Assembly (NCBI RefSeq): GCF_022695515.1 | Contig: NZ_JALDPT010000019.1 | Span: 26,613-90,612 of the forward strand | DNA: 64,000 nucleotides | Reading direction: 5' to 3' | Source of the DNA: Phenylobacterium aquaticum | Lineage (GTDB): Bacteria > Pseudomonadota > Alphaproteobacteria > Caulobacterales > Caulobacteraceae | In this document: positions 17,999 to 26,967 of the stretch, in pieces | Position numbering within the stretch: the stretch's first letter is position 1 | How the letters are laid out: each line of letters starts with the position of its first letter | Translations under genes and position numbers: made by a program | Notes under the pieces: model-generated | Told to the model about the DNA's origin: nothing | Database searches by the model: none | The model's input: only the letters and a program-made list of their open reading frames with translations

Positions 17999-19586
17999 AT
18001 GTCCTATCAAGACCACATCATTCAGATGAGCCAGCTCATCTCGAGCAAGAACGGCACCTGGGACGGCATCAACGCCGAGTCCGTGGCCCGGATGCGTCTC
18101 CAGAACCGCTTCAAGACCGGCCTGGAAATCGCCCGCTACACCGCCGACATCATGCGCAAGGACATGGCGGCCTATGACGCCGACTCCTCGCAGTACACCC
18201 AGTCCCTGGGCTGCTGGCACGGCTTCATCGGCCAGCAGAAGATGATCGCGATCAAGAAGCACTTCGGCACCACCGATCGGAAGTACCTCTACCTGTCCGG
18301 CTGGATGGTCGCGGCCCTGCGTTCGGAATTCGGCCCCCTGCCCGACCAGTCGATGCACGAGAAGACCTCGGTGCCGGCCCTGATCGAAGAGCTCTACACC
18401 TTCCTGCGCCAGGCCGACGCCCGTGAGCTCGGCGGCCTGTTCCGCGACCTCGACGCGCCGCGCGCGCGACAAGGCCAAGGAAGCCAAGCTGCTCGACCAG
18501 ATCGACAACTATCAGACCCACGTCGTTCCGATCATCGCCGACATCGACGCCGGCTTCGGCAACGCGGAAGCCACCTATCTGCTGGCCAAGAAGATGATCG
18601 AGGCGGGCGCCTGCGCCCTGCAGATCGAAAACCAGGTCTCCGACGAAAAGCAGTGCGGCCACCAGGACGGCAAGGTCACCGTGCCGCACGAGGACTTCCT
18701 GCAGAAGGTCCGCGCCTGCCGCTACGCCTTCCTCGAGCTGGGCGTCGAGAACGGCATCATCGTCACCCGCACCGACTCGCTCGGCGCCGGCCTGACCAAG
18801 CAGATCGCCGTCAGCCATGAGCCGGGCGACCTGGGCGACAAGTACAACAGCTTCCTGGACTGCGAGGAAATCTCGCCGGCCGACATGAAGAACGGCGACG
18901 TCGTTCTGAACCGCGGCGGCAAGCTGCTGCGTCCGAAGCGCCTGCCCTCCAACCTGTTCCAGTTCCGCGAAGGCACCGGGGCCGAGCGCTGCGTGCTCGA
19001 CTCGATCACCTCGCTGCAGAACGGCGCCGACCTGCTGTGGATCGAAACCGAGAAGCCGCACGTCGAGCAGATCGCCAGCATGATGGACAAGGTTCGCGAG
19101 GTCATCCCGAACGCCAAGCTGGTCTACAACAACTCGCCGTCCTTCAACTGGACCCTGAACTTCCGCCAGCAGGTCTATGACGCCTACAAGGCGGCCGGTA
19201 AGGACGTCTCGGCCTATGACCGCGAAAAGCTGATGAGCGTCGACTACGACACCACCGAACTGGCGATCGAAGCCGACGAACGTATCCGCACCTTCCAGGC
19301 GGACGGCGCCAAGCGGGCCGGCATCTTCCACCACCTGATCACCCTGCCGACCTACCACACCGCGGCCCTGTCGACCGACAACCTGGCCAAGGAATACTTC
19401 GGCGCGGCCGGCATGCTGGGCTACGTCCTGGGCGTTCAGCGCCAGGAACTGCGCCAAGGCATCGCCTGCGTGAAGCACCAGAACATGTCGGGCTCCGACA
19501 TCGGCGACGACCACAAGGAATACTTCGCCGGCGAAGCGGCCCTGAAGGCCGGCGGCGTCCACAACACGATGAACCAGTTCGCCTAA
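17999..19586 (+). CDS. aceA: Isocitrate lyase (frameshift)
   Basis: Cleaves isocitrate to glyoxylate and succinate, first step of the glyoxylate shunt. It is the long form (about 528 aa) with active-site signature EKQCGHQDGKVTVPHEDF and substrate/metal stretches IIADIDAGFGNAEATYLLAK and VYNNSPSFNWTLNFR. The frame breaks near 18455: GLFRDLDAPRARQG must become RARDKAKEAKLLDQ, a one-base gain (or two-base loss) in a GCGCGCGCG tract. Both flanks are strongly conserved, so this is almost certainly a sequence error. AGAGGCACATG gives a plausible ribosome-binding site. A strong terminator follows. Divergent from the ScfR-type regulator. Confidence 0.95.
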
Positions 19587-19611
19587 GACCTGGACCATCT
19601 GAACAGGCGGG

Positions 19612-19642
19612 ACGGCCCGGTGCGAAAGCGCCGGGCCGTTTT
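19612..19642 (+). terminator. Intrinsic terminator after aceA
   Basis: Twelve-base-pair stem ACGGCCCGGTGC / GCGCCGGGCCGT (one G-T wobble) closed by a GAAA tetraloop and followed by TTTT, 26 bases after the aceA stop. Classic Rho-independent form. Confidence 0.9.
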
Positions 19643-19750
19643 GCTATGGGCGGTCGGGCCGCGCGCGGCCCTGGATCCCGGCGCCGGATTTGCCCGCCAG
19701 GGGCAGGGACGATAGAGTCGAAATCGAACCCGTTCAGGGAGACTTCGACA

Positions 19751-20680
19751 ATGATCTCCGTGTCCGTCCTGGCTCTGCCTGGAGGCCTGGCCTCCAGCCT
19801 GGCCATCACCTGCGACGCGCTCGACACCGCCAACCGGATCAGCCTGAACGGGGGCCGGTCCGCGCCCTTCGCGGTGCAGACCTTGAGGCTTGGCCGCGAA
19901 CCTCTCCCGACCTTCGGGCCCGGCGATCTGGTGATCGTGCCCGGCCTGGGCGGTCAGTCGGAGGAGGAGCTGACGGCGCGTCTGGCGGCCCCCGCCGCGC
20001 GCCGGGCGATCCGCATCGTGACCCAGGCCCATGCGGCGGGGGCGACGGTCGCGGCCTCCTGCGCCAGCACCTTCCTCCTGGCCGAGGCCGGCCTGCTTGC
20101 GGGCCGCGAGGCGACCACCACCTGGTGGCTGGCGTCCCTGTTCCGCCGCCGCTATCCGGACGTGGCCCTGAACGTCGACCGCCTCGTCGTGGCCGACGGA
20201 CGGGTCCTGACCGCAGGGGCGGCCATGGCCCAGATGGACCTGATGCTCGCCCTCATCGCCCGCTTCGCCAGCGGCGGGCTCTCGGAGGCCTGCGCCCGCT
20301 ACCTGCTGTTGGATCAGCGGCGGTCCCAGGCGCCCTATATGGCCGTGACCTTCCTGGCCGGGCAGGACGAGACCATCGCCCGGGCCGAGACCTGGGTGCG
20401 GGCCCATATCGAGGACGACTTCAGCATGGACGATCTGGCCGCCGCGGTCGGCCTCACCCCGCGCACCTTCGCGCGGCGCCTGCACCAGGTCTGCGGCCTG
20501 TCTCCGGTGCGCTTCGCCCAGCGGGTGAGGATCGAGGCGGCGGAGCGGCTCTTGGAGACCACCCGTCTGTCGGTCGATGAGGTGGCTCGCCGGGTCGGTT
20601 ATGCCGAGCCCTCGACCCTGCGCCGCCTGATCCGCCGCGAGTCCCGCCGGTCCCCTGCCGAACTGCGCCGCGCGGTCTGA
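19751..20680 (+). CDS. GlxA-type AraC-family regulator with DJ-1/PfpI domain
   Basis: A 309-aa two-domain regulator. The N-terminal half is a DJ-1/PfpI (class I amidotransferase-like) fold: ISVSVLALPGGLASSLAITC, LVIVPGLGG, and AASCASTFLLAEAGLLAG with the Cys at the nucleophile-elbow position. The C-terminal half has two AraC helix-turn-helices (MDDLAAAVGLTPRTFARRL, then RLSVDEVARRVGYAEPSTLRRLI). ATG at 19751 was chosen because AGGGAG lies 8 bases before it; the longer open frame from 19646 runs through the aceA terminator. The target genes are not evident; family members often sense nitrogen compounds or aldehydes. Confidence 0.9.
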   Translation: MISVSVLALPGGLASSLAITCDALDTANRISLNGGRSAPFAVQTLRLGREPLPTFGPGDLVIVPGLGGQSEEELTARLAAPAARRAIRIVTQAHAAGATVAASCASTFLLAEAGLLAGREATTTWWLASLFRRRYPDVALNVDRLVVADGRVLTAGAAMAQMDLMLALIARFASGGLSEACARYLLLDQRRSQAPYMAVTFLAGQDETIARAETWVRAHIEDDFSMDDLAAAVGLTPRTFARRLHQVCGLSPVRFAQRVRIEAAERLLETTRLSVDEVARRVGYAEPSTLRRLIRRESRRSPAELRRAV

Positions 20681-20721
20681 AGCCCATTGGACGAAACCCA
20701 TCGCGATCGCCAAGGTAGGTC

Positions 20722-22116
20722 ATGAGTGCGACTCCCCCGGTGAAACGGCCCAAATCCCGCAAGGCGCTGAACGCCGCCAATCTGGAGGCCCTGGGCCCGG
20801 AGCGCCTGGCCGCCATCCTGATGGACGAGGCCGACGGCCGGCCGATGATCAAGGGTCGGCTGCGCCTGGAGCTGGCCGCCGCCATGGGGCCCGAGGCCCT
20901 GCAGGACGAGCTCAACAAGCGTCACGAACCCCTGCAGTTCTCCCGCACCCGCATCCACTGGCGAAAGCAGAAGGAGTTTCGGCGCGACCTGGAGCTTCAA
21001 CGTCGAACGATCGTGGGCCCCCTGGCCGAGGCCGATCCGGCCCGGGCGCTGGAGCTGCTCTTGAAGTTCGTGGCCCTGGAGCGGGGCCTGCTGTCGCGGG
21101 CGACTGACGCCAAGGGCGAGATGGCCGACATCTTCTCGACCGCCTTGGCCGACCTGCCAGCCGTCGCCGCACAGGTCGCAACCCCGATCCCCGACCTGAC
21201 CGAGACCCTGATCGATGCGCTCGCCATGGCGCGGGTGGGGGCGGGGGGCGAGGTGGTCGCCGCCTGCCTGCCGGCCCTGGACGCGGCGGGCGTCGAGCGC
21301 CTGCGGGCCCGGATCGAGATGGAATCCGCCCCGCCGCGCCGGGCCAACGCCATCTGGCGCGCGCCCCTGCAGGCGGTGCTGGAGGCCCAGGGCGATGCGG
21401 CGGCCCTGGCCGACAGCTTCTCGGCCGGCGAACAGCTATTGCCCCCGGTCGGCGCCCGGATCGCACGGGCCTATCTGGCGGCGGGCGATGTCGACAAGGC
21501 CAGGGCGGCGCTCGACCGGTCGGACCCCTATGCCGACGCCGTGGCCGCGGCGCGCCGGCCGGGCGCGGTCGAGCCGGACGCCGGCGAGATCGCCTGGGAC
21601 GCCGCCCGCATCGCGCTGCTGGAGGCCAGCGGTGAGGCCGACGCCGCCCAGGCCCAGCGCTGGGCGAGCTTCGAGCGCGGTCTCACTGCCCCGGCGCTCC
21701 GCGACTATCTCAAGCGCCTTTCCGGCTTCGACGACGTGGTCGCCGAGGACAAGGCCCTGCTGCACGCCCGCATCTATCCGCGTTTCGCTCCGGCTCTGCG
21801 GTTTCTGGTCGACTGGCCCAGCCTGGAGACCGCGTCCGTCCTGGTGCTGGAACGCCGCGAGGACATCGACGCCACCGACCCCCTGCTGCTGGAGCGCGCC
21901 GCCCGCGCCCTGGAAGGCCGCTATCCGCTCGCCGCCATGCTGCTGCTCCGCGCGGCCATCGCCCACGTCGCCCGCTTCGCCCGCCAGGAATTCTTCGACG
22001 ACGCCCAGAGGTGGCTCTTAGAAGCGGAGTCGCTGGCGGCGGGGTTGAGCCTGGATGACGAGATCGAGCCGCATGCGGACTTCGCCGCCCGGATCGCGGG
22101 TCATCGGCGGTGGTGA
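20722..22116 (+). CDS. DUF6880 family protein
   Basis: A 464-aa soluble, Ala/Leu/Arg-rich, mostly helical protein. It begins with the run KRPKSRKALNAANLEALGPERLAAILMDEA, followed by repeated helical segments resembling tetratricopeptide-type repeats (for example AYLAAGDVDKARAALDRSDP), and ends PLAAMLLLRAAIAHVARFAR then LEAESLAAGLSLDDEIEPHADF. This organisation is that of DUF6880, a family of unknown function common in Alphaproteobacteria. No signal peptide or TM segment. ATG at 20722 has AAGGTAGG upstream. Assignment rests on the N- and C-terminal patterns remembered for the family. Confidence 0.75.
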   Translation: MSATPPVKRPKSRKALNAANLEALGPERLAAILMDEADGRPMIKGRLRLELAAAMGPEALQDELNKRHEPLQFSRTRIHWRKQKEFRRDLELQRRTIVGPLAEADPARALELLLKFVALERGLLSRATDAKGEMADIFSTALADLPAVAAQVATPIPDLTETLIDALAMARVGAGGEVVAACLPALDAAGVERLRARIEMESAPPRRANAIWRAPLQAVLEAQGDAAALADSFSAGEQLLPPVGARIARAYLAAGDVDKARAALDRSDPYADAVAAARRPGAVEPDAGEIAWDAARIALLEASGEADAAQAQRWASFERGLTAPALRDYLKRLSGFDDVVAEDKALLHARIYPRFAPALRFLVDWPSLETASVLVLERREDIDATDPLLLERAARALEGRYPLAAMLLLRAAIAHVARFARQEFFDDAQRWLLEAESLAAGLSLDDEIEPHADFAARIAGHRRW

Positions 22117-22195
22117 GCGCGCGCATGTTTATCGTCGCGCGACCTCGGTCCCTTCGCACCGGCTGGCCGCCTAGACTTTCGACCAGAGGGGTTGG

Positions 22196-22672
22196 GTGCG
22201 CATTGAGTCCAATCTGCGGCCGTGGCAACCTTGTGCGGTGAAGGTCACAGCAGACAATTTTGAGCAATTGCGGGCTTGGTTCGAATACATGGGCCGCGAG
22301 GCGTTTCCGACTGCATTCGATTCACCCGACACTGATCCTGTCGCAGTCTTGGACCGGCTCGCCGCGACTTCCAAAGCGAAGGCGCGCCAGGGCCTATCAA
22401 TGGCGATAGGCGACATCATCGAGATGACGAGCCGTTGGCCAGCGCAAAAGGTCGTGCTGGCCGACCGGCGTTTGCTTGAGGACGGCCTGCCGAGCCTCTC
22501 TGAAATGCGATTGCGCTTCTCCGGGGCAGTTCAGCGGGTCATGCGTCAAGGCCGGATAGCCACCGAGGCGGAATACCATGCTGTCCGGAATGCGGTTGAG
22601 GTGCTGGGGCGGGAAGATGGGCCGCTATGGCGTCTGCTTCTTGCCTATGAGGAGCATCGCCCACGTCATTGA
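22196..22672 (+). CDS. Hypothetical protein with lower G+C than neighbours
   Basis: A 158-aa protein from GTG 22196 with AGAGGGG upstream. Sequence features: NFEQLRAWFEYMGREAFPTA, a DTDPVAVLDRL segment, and a C-terminal EAEYHAVRNAVEVLG helix. No TM segment or signal peptide. Codon usage includes many A/T-ending codons, and the G+C content is clearly below the flanking genes, which suggests recent acquisition. I do not recognise the family. The C-terminal part may be a small all-helical domain. Confidence 0.65.
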   Translation: MRIESNLRPWQPCAVKVTADNFEQLRAWFEYMGREAFPTAFDSPDTDPVAVLDRLAATSKAKARQGLSMAIGDIIEMTSRWPAQKVVLADRRLLEDGLPSLSEMRLRFSGAVQRVMRQGRIATEAEYHAVRNAVEVLGREDGPLWRLLLAYEEHRPRH

Positions 22673-22733
22673 GTATTCGCTGGGGTCGCGAGCGCCCGAA
22701 CATGTCGGACCTAGAATTGGCCATCAGCACGCC

Positions 22734-23843
22734 TCACCCACCATCCCCCAGCCCCCCCGCCTCCGCCAGCGTCGGGAAGTCCGTATAGCCCCGCGCCCCG
22801 CCGCCATAGTACGCGGCCCTCGGCGCGTCGATCAGCGGGGCGTTCACCTTCAGCCGCTCGACCAGGTCGGGATTGCCGATGAACGGCCGGCCGAAGGCGA
22901 TCAGGTCGGCGGTGTTGTCGCGGCGGGCCTGGAGGGCGAGGTCGCGGTCATAGAGGTTGTTGGCGATGGTCGCGCCCTTGAACAGGCGGCGCAGCTTCTG
23001 CAGGTCGAAGCTGGGTTCGCAGGTGCGTGAAATACCGGTGTCGCCCTCGACCAGGTCCAGCCAGCCGACCTTCAGGTCGTTCAGCCGGCCGACAAGATAG
23101 GTGAACAGGGGCTCGGGATCGCTGTCCCAGGCGTCATAGGCGTGGCCGATGGGGGCCAGGCGCACGGCGACCCGCTCCGGGCCCCAGACCTCGATCAGGG
23201 CCTCCAGGATCTCGATCATCAGCCGGCAGCGGTTCTCGATCGAACCGCCATAGCGGTCGGTGCGCTTGTTGGTCATGTCGCGGACGAAGGCGTCGATCAG
23301 ATAGCTGTGGGCGCCGTGCAGCTCGACCCCGTCGAAGCCGGCCGCCTTGGCGCGGACCGCGGCGCGGTGGAACTGGGCGATGACCTCGGGGATCTCCTCG
23401 AGGGTGAGGGCGCGGGCCTCGTCATAGGGGGCCAGGCCCTTTTCGGTGAACACCTGGCCCTCCTGCTTCATCGCCGTGGGCGCTACCGGGGCCAAGCCCT
23501 GCGGATGCAGGGAGGAATGGCTGAGCCGGCCCGCGTGCCAAAGCTGGCTGAAGATCAGTCCGCCCTTGGCGTGGACCGCGTCGGTGGTCAGCTTCCAGGC
23601 GGCGATGTGGGCGTCGTCATAGAGGCCGGGAATATAGGCCCCTCCGCGCCCCTCCGGCGCCACGGCCGTCGCCTCAGTGATCAAGAGGCCCGCCGAGGCG
23701 CGCTGGGAATAGTAGGTCGCCTGCAGCGGGCCGGGGCTGCCGTCCATGGCCGCCCGCGTCCGGGTGAGCGGCGACAGGACGATGCGGTTTTGCAAGGTCA
23801 GGCCATTGAATTGGCAGGGGTCGAACAGGTCCGTGTCGCTCAT
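22734..23843 (-). CDS. Old Yellow Enzyme family NADH:flavin oxidoreductase (NemA-like)
   Basis: A 369-aa FMN-dependent ene-reductase. Motifs: DPCQFNGLTLQNRIVLSPLTRTRA (N-terminal FMN contacts), QLWHAGRLSH (active-site region), GFDGVELHGAHSYLIDAFV with the substrate-binding His and the catalytic-type Tyr region, NKRTDRYGGSIENRCRLMIE, and IAFGRPFIGNPDLVERL. Such enzymes reduce activated alkenes, nitro compounds and N-ethylmaleimide and often sit with electrophile-sensing regulators. ATG at 23843 chosen; the longer open frame to 23948 runs into the divergent SDR promoter. Divergent from an SDR and an OhrR-type regulator. Confidence 0.93.
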   Translation of the reverse strand: MSDTDLFDPCQFNGLTLQNRIVLSPLTRTRAAMDGSPGPLQATYYSQRASAGLLITEATAVAPEGRGGAYIPGLYDDAHIAAWKLTTDAVHAKGGLIFSQLWHAGRLSHSSLHPQGLAPVAPTAMKQEGQVFTEKGLAPYDEARALTLEEIPEVIAQFHRAAVRAKAAGFDGVELHGAHSYLIDAFVRDMTNKRTDRYGGSIENRCRLMIEILEALIEVWGPERVAVRLAPIGHAYDAWDSDPEPLFTYLVGRLNDLKVGWLDLVEGDTGISRTCEPSFDLQKLRRLFKGATIANNLYDRDLALQARRDNTADLIAFGRPFIGNPDLVERLKVNAPLIDAPRAAYYGGGARGYTDFPTLAEAGGLGDGG

Positions 23844-24006
23844 GGCGCGCCTCCCAGGCTCTTGTTGCGGTGAGCTTGCCCGCTTCCCCAGGGACAGATG
23901 CAAGCCTGTCCTTGGGTCATGATTGACAGGGCCCGCCCTGGCGCACACGCAGGAGCGAACAAGGCCCGCCCGCCAAGAGGCCGGGCCCAGACCGGGAGCC
24001 CGCGCC

Positions 24007-24780
24007 GTGACCTATCCGACCCCCAATGTCTCCACCGACCTGACCGGCCAGACAGCCCTGATCACCGGCGCCTCCTCGGGCCTGGGCGTCCGCTTCGCCA
24101 AGGTGCTGGCGGCCTGCGGCGCCAAGGTCGCCCTGACAGCGCGGCGCACCGACCGCCTGGAGGCGCTCGCCGCCGAGATCCGCGCCGAGGGCGGGGAGGC
24201 CATCGCCCTGGCGCTCGACGTCACCGACGCTGACCAGCTGCTGGCCGTGGTCGGCAAGGCCGAGGAGGCCCTGGGGCCGGTGACCATCCTGGTCAACAAC
24301 GCCGGCATCCCCGACGCCCAGCGGGCGGTCAAGATGTCGGTCGACCTGATCGACCAAGTGATCGGGGTGAACCTTCGGGCGCCCTATATTCTCTCCTGCG
24401 AGGTGGCGCGCCGGCTGATCGCGGCCAAGACGCCGGGCCGTATCGTCAACATCGCCTCGGTGGCCGCCTTCGAATACAGCGGCAACGGCGCGGCGCTCTA
24501 TTCCATCACCAAGTCGGCGGTGGTGCGCATGACCGAGGCCCTGGCCGTCGAGTGGTCGAGCGCCCGGATCAATGTCAACGCCATCGCGCCCGGCGCCTTC
24601 GCCTCGGAAATGATGGACGGCATGCTGAAGCGGGTGGGGGACATCTCCCAGCACTTCCCCCGCAAGCGGCTCGGCGACCCGGCCCAGCTGGACTCGACCC
24701 TGCGCTATCTGGTCTCGCCGGCCTCGGACTTCGTCACCGGCGCCACGATCCGGGTCGATGACGGCCAGAGCGGCCGCTAG
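24007..24780 (+). CDS. Short-chain dehydrogenase/reductase
   Basis: A classical SDR of 257 aa from GTG 24007 (VTYPTPNVSTDL). It shows the cofactor motif TALITGASSGLGVRFAK, NNAG at LVNNAGIPDAQ, catalytic Ser in IVNIASVAAFEYS, and the YSITK catalytic Tyr/Lys. The Arg residues of TARRTDR just after beta-2 suggest NADP preference. The frame extends upstream to 23923, but that part is Arg/Pro-rich and overlaps the promoter. Substrate unknown. It is divergent from the OYE gene and followed by the OhrR-type regulator, so a joint response to reactive carbonyls or peroxides is plausible. Confidence 0.9.
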   Translation: MTYPTPNVSTDLTGQTALITGASSGLGVRFAKVLAACGAKVALTARRTDRLEALAAEIRAEGGEAIALALDVTDADQLLAVVGKAEEALGPVTILVNNAGIPDAQRAVKMSVDLIDQVIGVNLRAPYILSCEVARRLIAAKTPGRIVNIASVAAFEYSGNGAALYSITKSAVVRMTEALAVEWSSARINVNAIAPGAFASEMMDGMLKRVGDISQHFPRKRLGDPAQLDSTLRYLVSPASDFVTGATIRVDDGQSGR

Positions 24781-24866
24781 GGTTTGGCCCTGAGGTCGGG
24801 TCGGGCTTGCGCCCGGACCCGGCCGCCATCCATATGCGCGACGAACTCGGGCATGGAGTGCGTGCT

Positions 24867-25337
24867 ATGGCGACAGACGGCAAGATGGCGGAGGCGGGCG
24901 CGGACCCCCTGCGCCTGGAGTCCCAGCTCTGCTTCGCGCTCTACAGCGCCAGCAATCTCATGACCCGGGTCTACCGGCCGCTGCTGCAGCCGCTGGGCCT
25001 GACCTATCTGCAATATCTGGCCCTGCTGGCCCTGTGGGAGCAGGCGCCCCAGACCTTTGGGGATCTGGCCCGTCGGCTGGGGCTGGATTCCGGCACCCTG
25101 ACGCCGCTGTTCAAGCGCATGGAGGCCGCCGGCCTGATCACCCGCACCCGGGACCTGGCCGACGAGCGGCGCGTGACCATCGATCTGACCGCCAAGGGCC
25201 GCGAGCTGAAGGCCCGGGCCCAGGCCGTGCCGCCGGCCGTGGTCTCGCAGATCCCGATCCCGCTGGAGGATCTCGCCGCGCTGAAGGCCCAGGTCGAACG
25301 CCTGGTCGGCGGCCTGCGGGTGGCCGAGAGCGCCTAG
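24867..25337 (+). CDS. OhrR-like MarR-family regulator (single-Cys)
   Basis: A 156-aa winged-helix regulator. The N-terminal segment ESQLCFALYSASNLMTRVYR contains Cys22, at the same position as the peroxide-sensing Cys of OhrR, with Tyr residues (VYRPLL, TYLQYL) that help bind the oxidised Cys. The winged helix covers FGDLARRLGLDSGTLTPLFKRME and RTRDLADERRVTIDLTAKG. No second Cys is present, so it resembles one-Cys OhrR of Bacillus. ATG at 24867 chosen. No ohr gene is adjacent; neighbours are an SDR and an OYE. Its stop overlaps the converging molybdoenzyme gene in CTAG. Confidence 0.87.
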   Translation: MATDGKMAEAGADPLRLESQLCFALYSASNLMTRVYRPLLQPLGLTYLQYLALLALWEQAPQTFGDLARRLGLDSGTLTPLFKRMEAAGLITRTRDLADERRVTIDLTAKGRELKARAQAVPPAVVSQIPIPLEDLAALKAQVERLVGGLRVAESA

Positions 25338-26110
25338 ATCCCCGCGTACCACTGATAGCCGCGGTCTTCCCAATAGCCGCCCTTGCCCTGGCCGAGCTTG
25401 GCGAAGCTGTCGATCAGCTCGATGCGCATGACGTACTTGGCCATCTTGTAGCCGAGCTGGCGCTCCAGCCTCAGGCGGATCGGCGCGCCATGGGCGACCG
25501 GCAGGGGCTGGTTGTTCATCTCATAGGCCAGGATGGTCTGGGGGTGGTGGGCGTCGGCCAGGTCGATGGTCTCGTAATAGTCGCCGGTGCCGTCGAGGGT
25601 CAGCTCCAGGGTGTCGGCGCAGAAGAAGGCGACATACTTGGCCTGGGGCTTCACCCCGGCGCGGTCGAGCAGAGGGCCGAGCGTCGCGCCCTTCCACTTG
25701 GCGATGCTGGACCAGCCTTCGACGCAGTCGTGGCGGGTCACCTGGCTGCGGGCCGGCGCCTGGCGCAGTTCGTCGAGCGACAGGCTCAAGGGGCGCTCCA
25801 CCAGGCCGCCGATCTCCAGGCGCCAGGCCTTGAAGCCGTCGGCGACGTGGGCCTGATAGTCCTCGCTGTCAGGATTGGTGGTGCCATTGGCGCGGAAGTC
25901 CGGGGCGATGGCGCTCTCCGGATATTCGCGGGCCAGAGCGTTGCGGCCGAGCAGCAGGCGCTGGACGTGGAAGTTCATCCCCTCGGCGAGGTTCAGGCGC
26001 TCATTGACCTGGGGCGAGGCGGCGAGCTTGTCGCAGGCGGCGAGGCCCGTGGCCGCGCCGGTCAGGGCGCCGCCGAGCAAGAGGCGGCGGGTGGGATCGG
26101 AACCGCTCAT
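25334..26110 (-). CDS. YedY/MsrP-like molybdopterin oxidoreductase, Tat lipoprotein
   Basis: A 258-aa periplasmic molybdenum enzyme of the sulfite oxidase fold. The N-terminus has a twin-arginine signal (PTRRLLLGGALTGAATG) ending in a lipobox-like LAAC at Cys26, so it may be lipid-anchored. The Mo-ligand Cys is Cys129 in VTRHDCVEGWSS. Other family features: HGAPIRLRLERQLGYKMAKY. It overlaps the following cytochrome b gene by 4 bp (ATGA), giving a membrane electron donor as in MsrPQ, although this cytochrome b is not MsrQ. The substrate (methionine sulfoxide, sulfite or other oxo compound) cannot be told from sequence. Confidence 0.88.
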   Translation of the reverse strand: MSGSDPTRRLLLGGALTGAATGLAACDKLAASPQVNERLNLAEGMNFHVQRLLLGRNALAREYPESAIAPDFRANGTTNPDSEDYQAHVADGFKAWRLEIGGLVERPLSLSLDELRQAPARSQVTRHDCVEGWSSIAKWKGATLGPLLDRAGVKPQAKYVAFFCADTLELTLDGTGDYYETIDLADAHHPQTILAYEMNNQPLPVAHGAPIRLRLERQLGYKMAKYVMRIELIDSFAKLGQGKGGYWEDRGYQWYAGI

Positions 26111-26943
26111 GGCTTTTCCCTGCGGATGACGAACCAGCCGGTCAGGATCGAGCGCATCTCGTTCACCGGCCCGGCGGCGATGACCATGGCCACATGCACG
26201 ACGAAGAAGCTCACCAGGCCCGAGGCGACGAGGAAGTGGATCGTGCGGGCCGACTGCCGCCCCCCGAACAGATCGGCCAGGACGGGGAGGCGGGCGTACA
26301 TGGCCGGCGACATGACGAGGCCTGTCAGCAGCATCAGGGGCAGCAGGCCGAAGATCACCGCCAGATAGGCGAGCTTCTGCAGGATGTTGTAGTCGCGGGC
26401 CTCCTCGCCATGGGCGAAGCGCAGGCGCAGGTGGTCCAGGACCGAGCGGCCGAGGCCGCGCAGCTCCTCACGAGTGGGCTTCAGCATCGCCCGGGTCCGG
26501 CCTGTGCCGAGCGCGAAGCCCAGATAGATCAGGCCGTTGATCACCAGCACCCAGGCGAAGGCGAAGTGCCAGCGGCGGCCGGCGCCCAGGTCCAGATAGC
26601 CGGGCAGGGTGGCCCAGCTCGGGAAGGCGCGGGCCTGCAGCTGGTCGCCGCCGGACTTGGACGCCCCAAGAACGCCCGTGGTGTCGAGCCGGGCGCCCGC
26701 CACCGTCAGCTGGCCTTTCAGATCGCCGTTCGCCGCCGTAGTCGCCTCGATCGCCGCGAACGGCCGGTCGAAGTGCGAGACCTCGCCCCAGTAGAAGGCC
26801 GGGTGGGCGTTGAGGATCTGCAGGCCGCTGAGCAGCAGCACGAGCAGGCAGAGCGCATTGACCCAGTGGGTGGCGCGCACCAGCAGGGGATGGCGATAGA
26901 TCGCCGTCACCCCCTTGGATGTGCGTTCGCGAACCTCGGTCAT
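26107..26943 (-). CDS. Cytochrome b561-type membrane electron carrier
   Basis: A 278-aa integral membrane cytochrome b. Four TM helices: HWVNALCLLVLLLSGLQIL, WHFAFAWVLVINGLIYLGFA, KLAYLAVIFGLLPLMLLTGL, and IHFLVASGLVSFFVVHVAMVI. Haem-ligand His candidates are in YRHPLLVRATHWVN, RRWHFAF and IHFL...VVHVAM. A periplasmic loop of about 90 residues separates the first and second helices. It is co-transcribed and overlapping with the YedY-like molybdoenzyme and should feed it quinol-derived electrons. This belongs to the cytochrome b/thiosulfate reductase subunit family rather than MsrQ. Confidence 0.87.
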   Translation of the reverse strand: MTEVRERTSKGVTAIYRHPLLVRATHWVNALCLLVLLLSGLQILNAHPAFYWGEVSHFDRPFAAIEATTAANGDLKGQLTVAGARLDTTGVLGASKSGGDQLQARAFPSWATLPGYLDLGAGRRWHFAFAWVLVINGLIYLGFALGTGRTRAMLKPTREELRGLGRSVLDHLRLRFAHGEEARDYNILQKLAYLAVIFGLLPLMLLTGLVMSPAMYARLPVLADLFGGRQSARTIHFLVASGLVSFFVVHVAMVIAAGPVNEMRSILTGWFVIRREKP

Positions 26944-26967
26944 CTGCGCCCTCCCGTTTCGTCCGCC

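Noticed and set aside
18420..18820. Isocitrate lyase as a pseudogene or two genes
   Set aside because: Both parts are fully conserved and join at a GC dinucleotide tract; a one-base sequence error explains it better.
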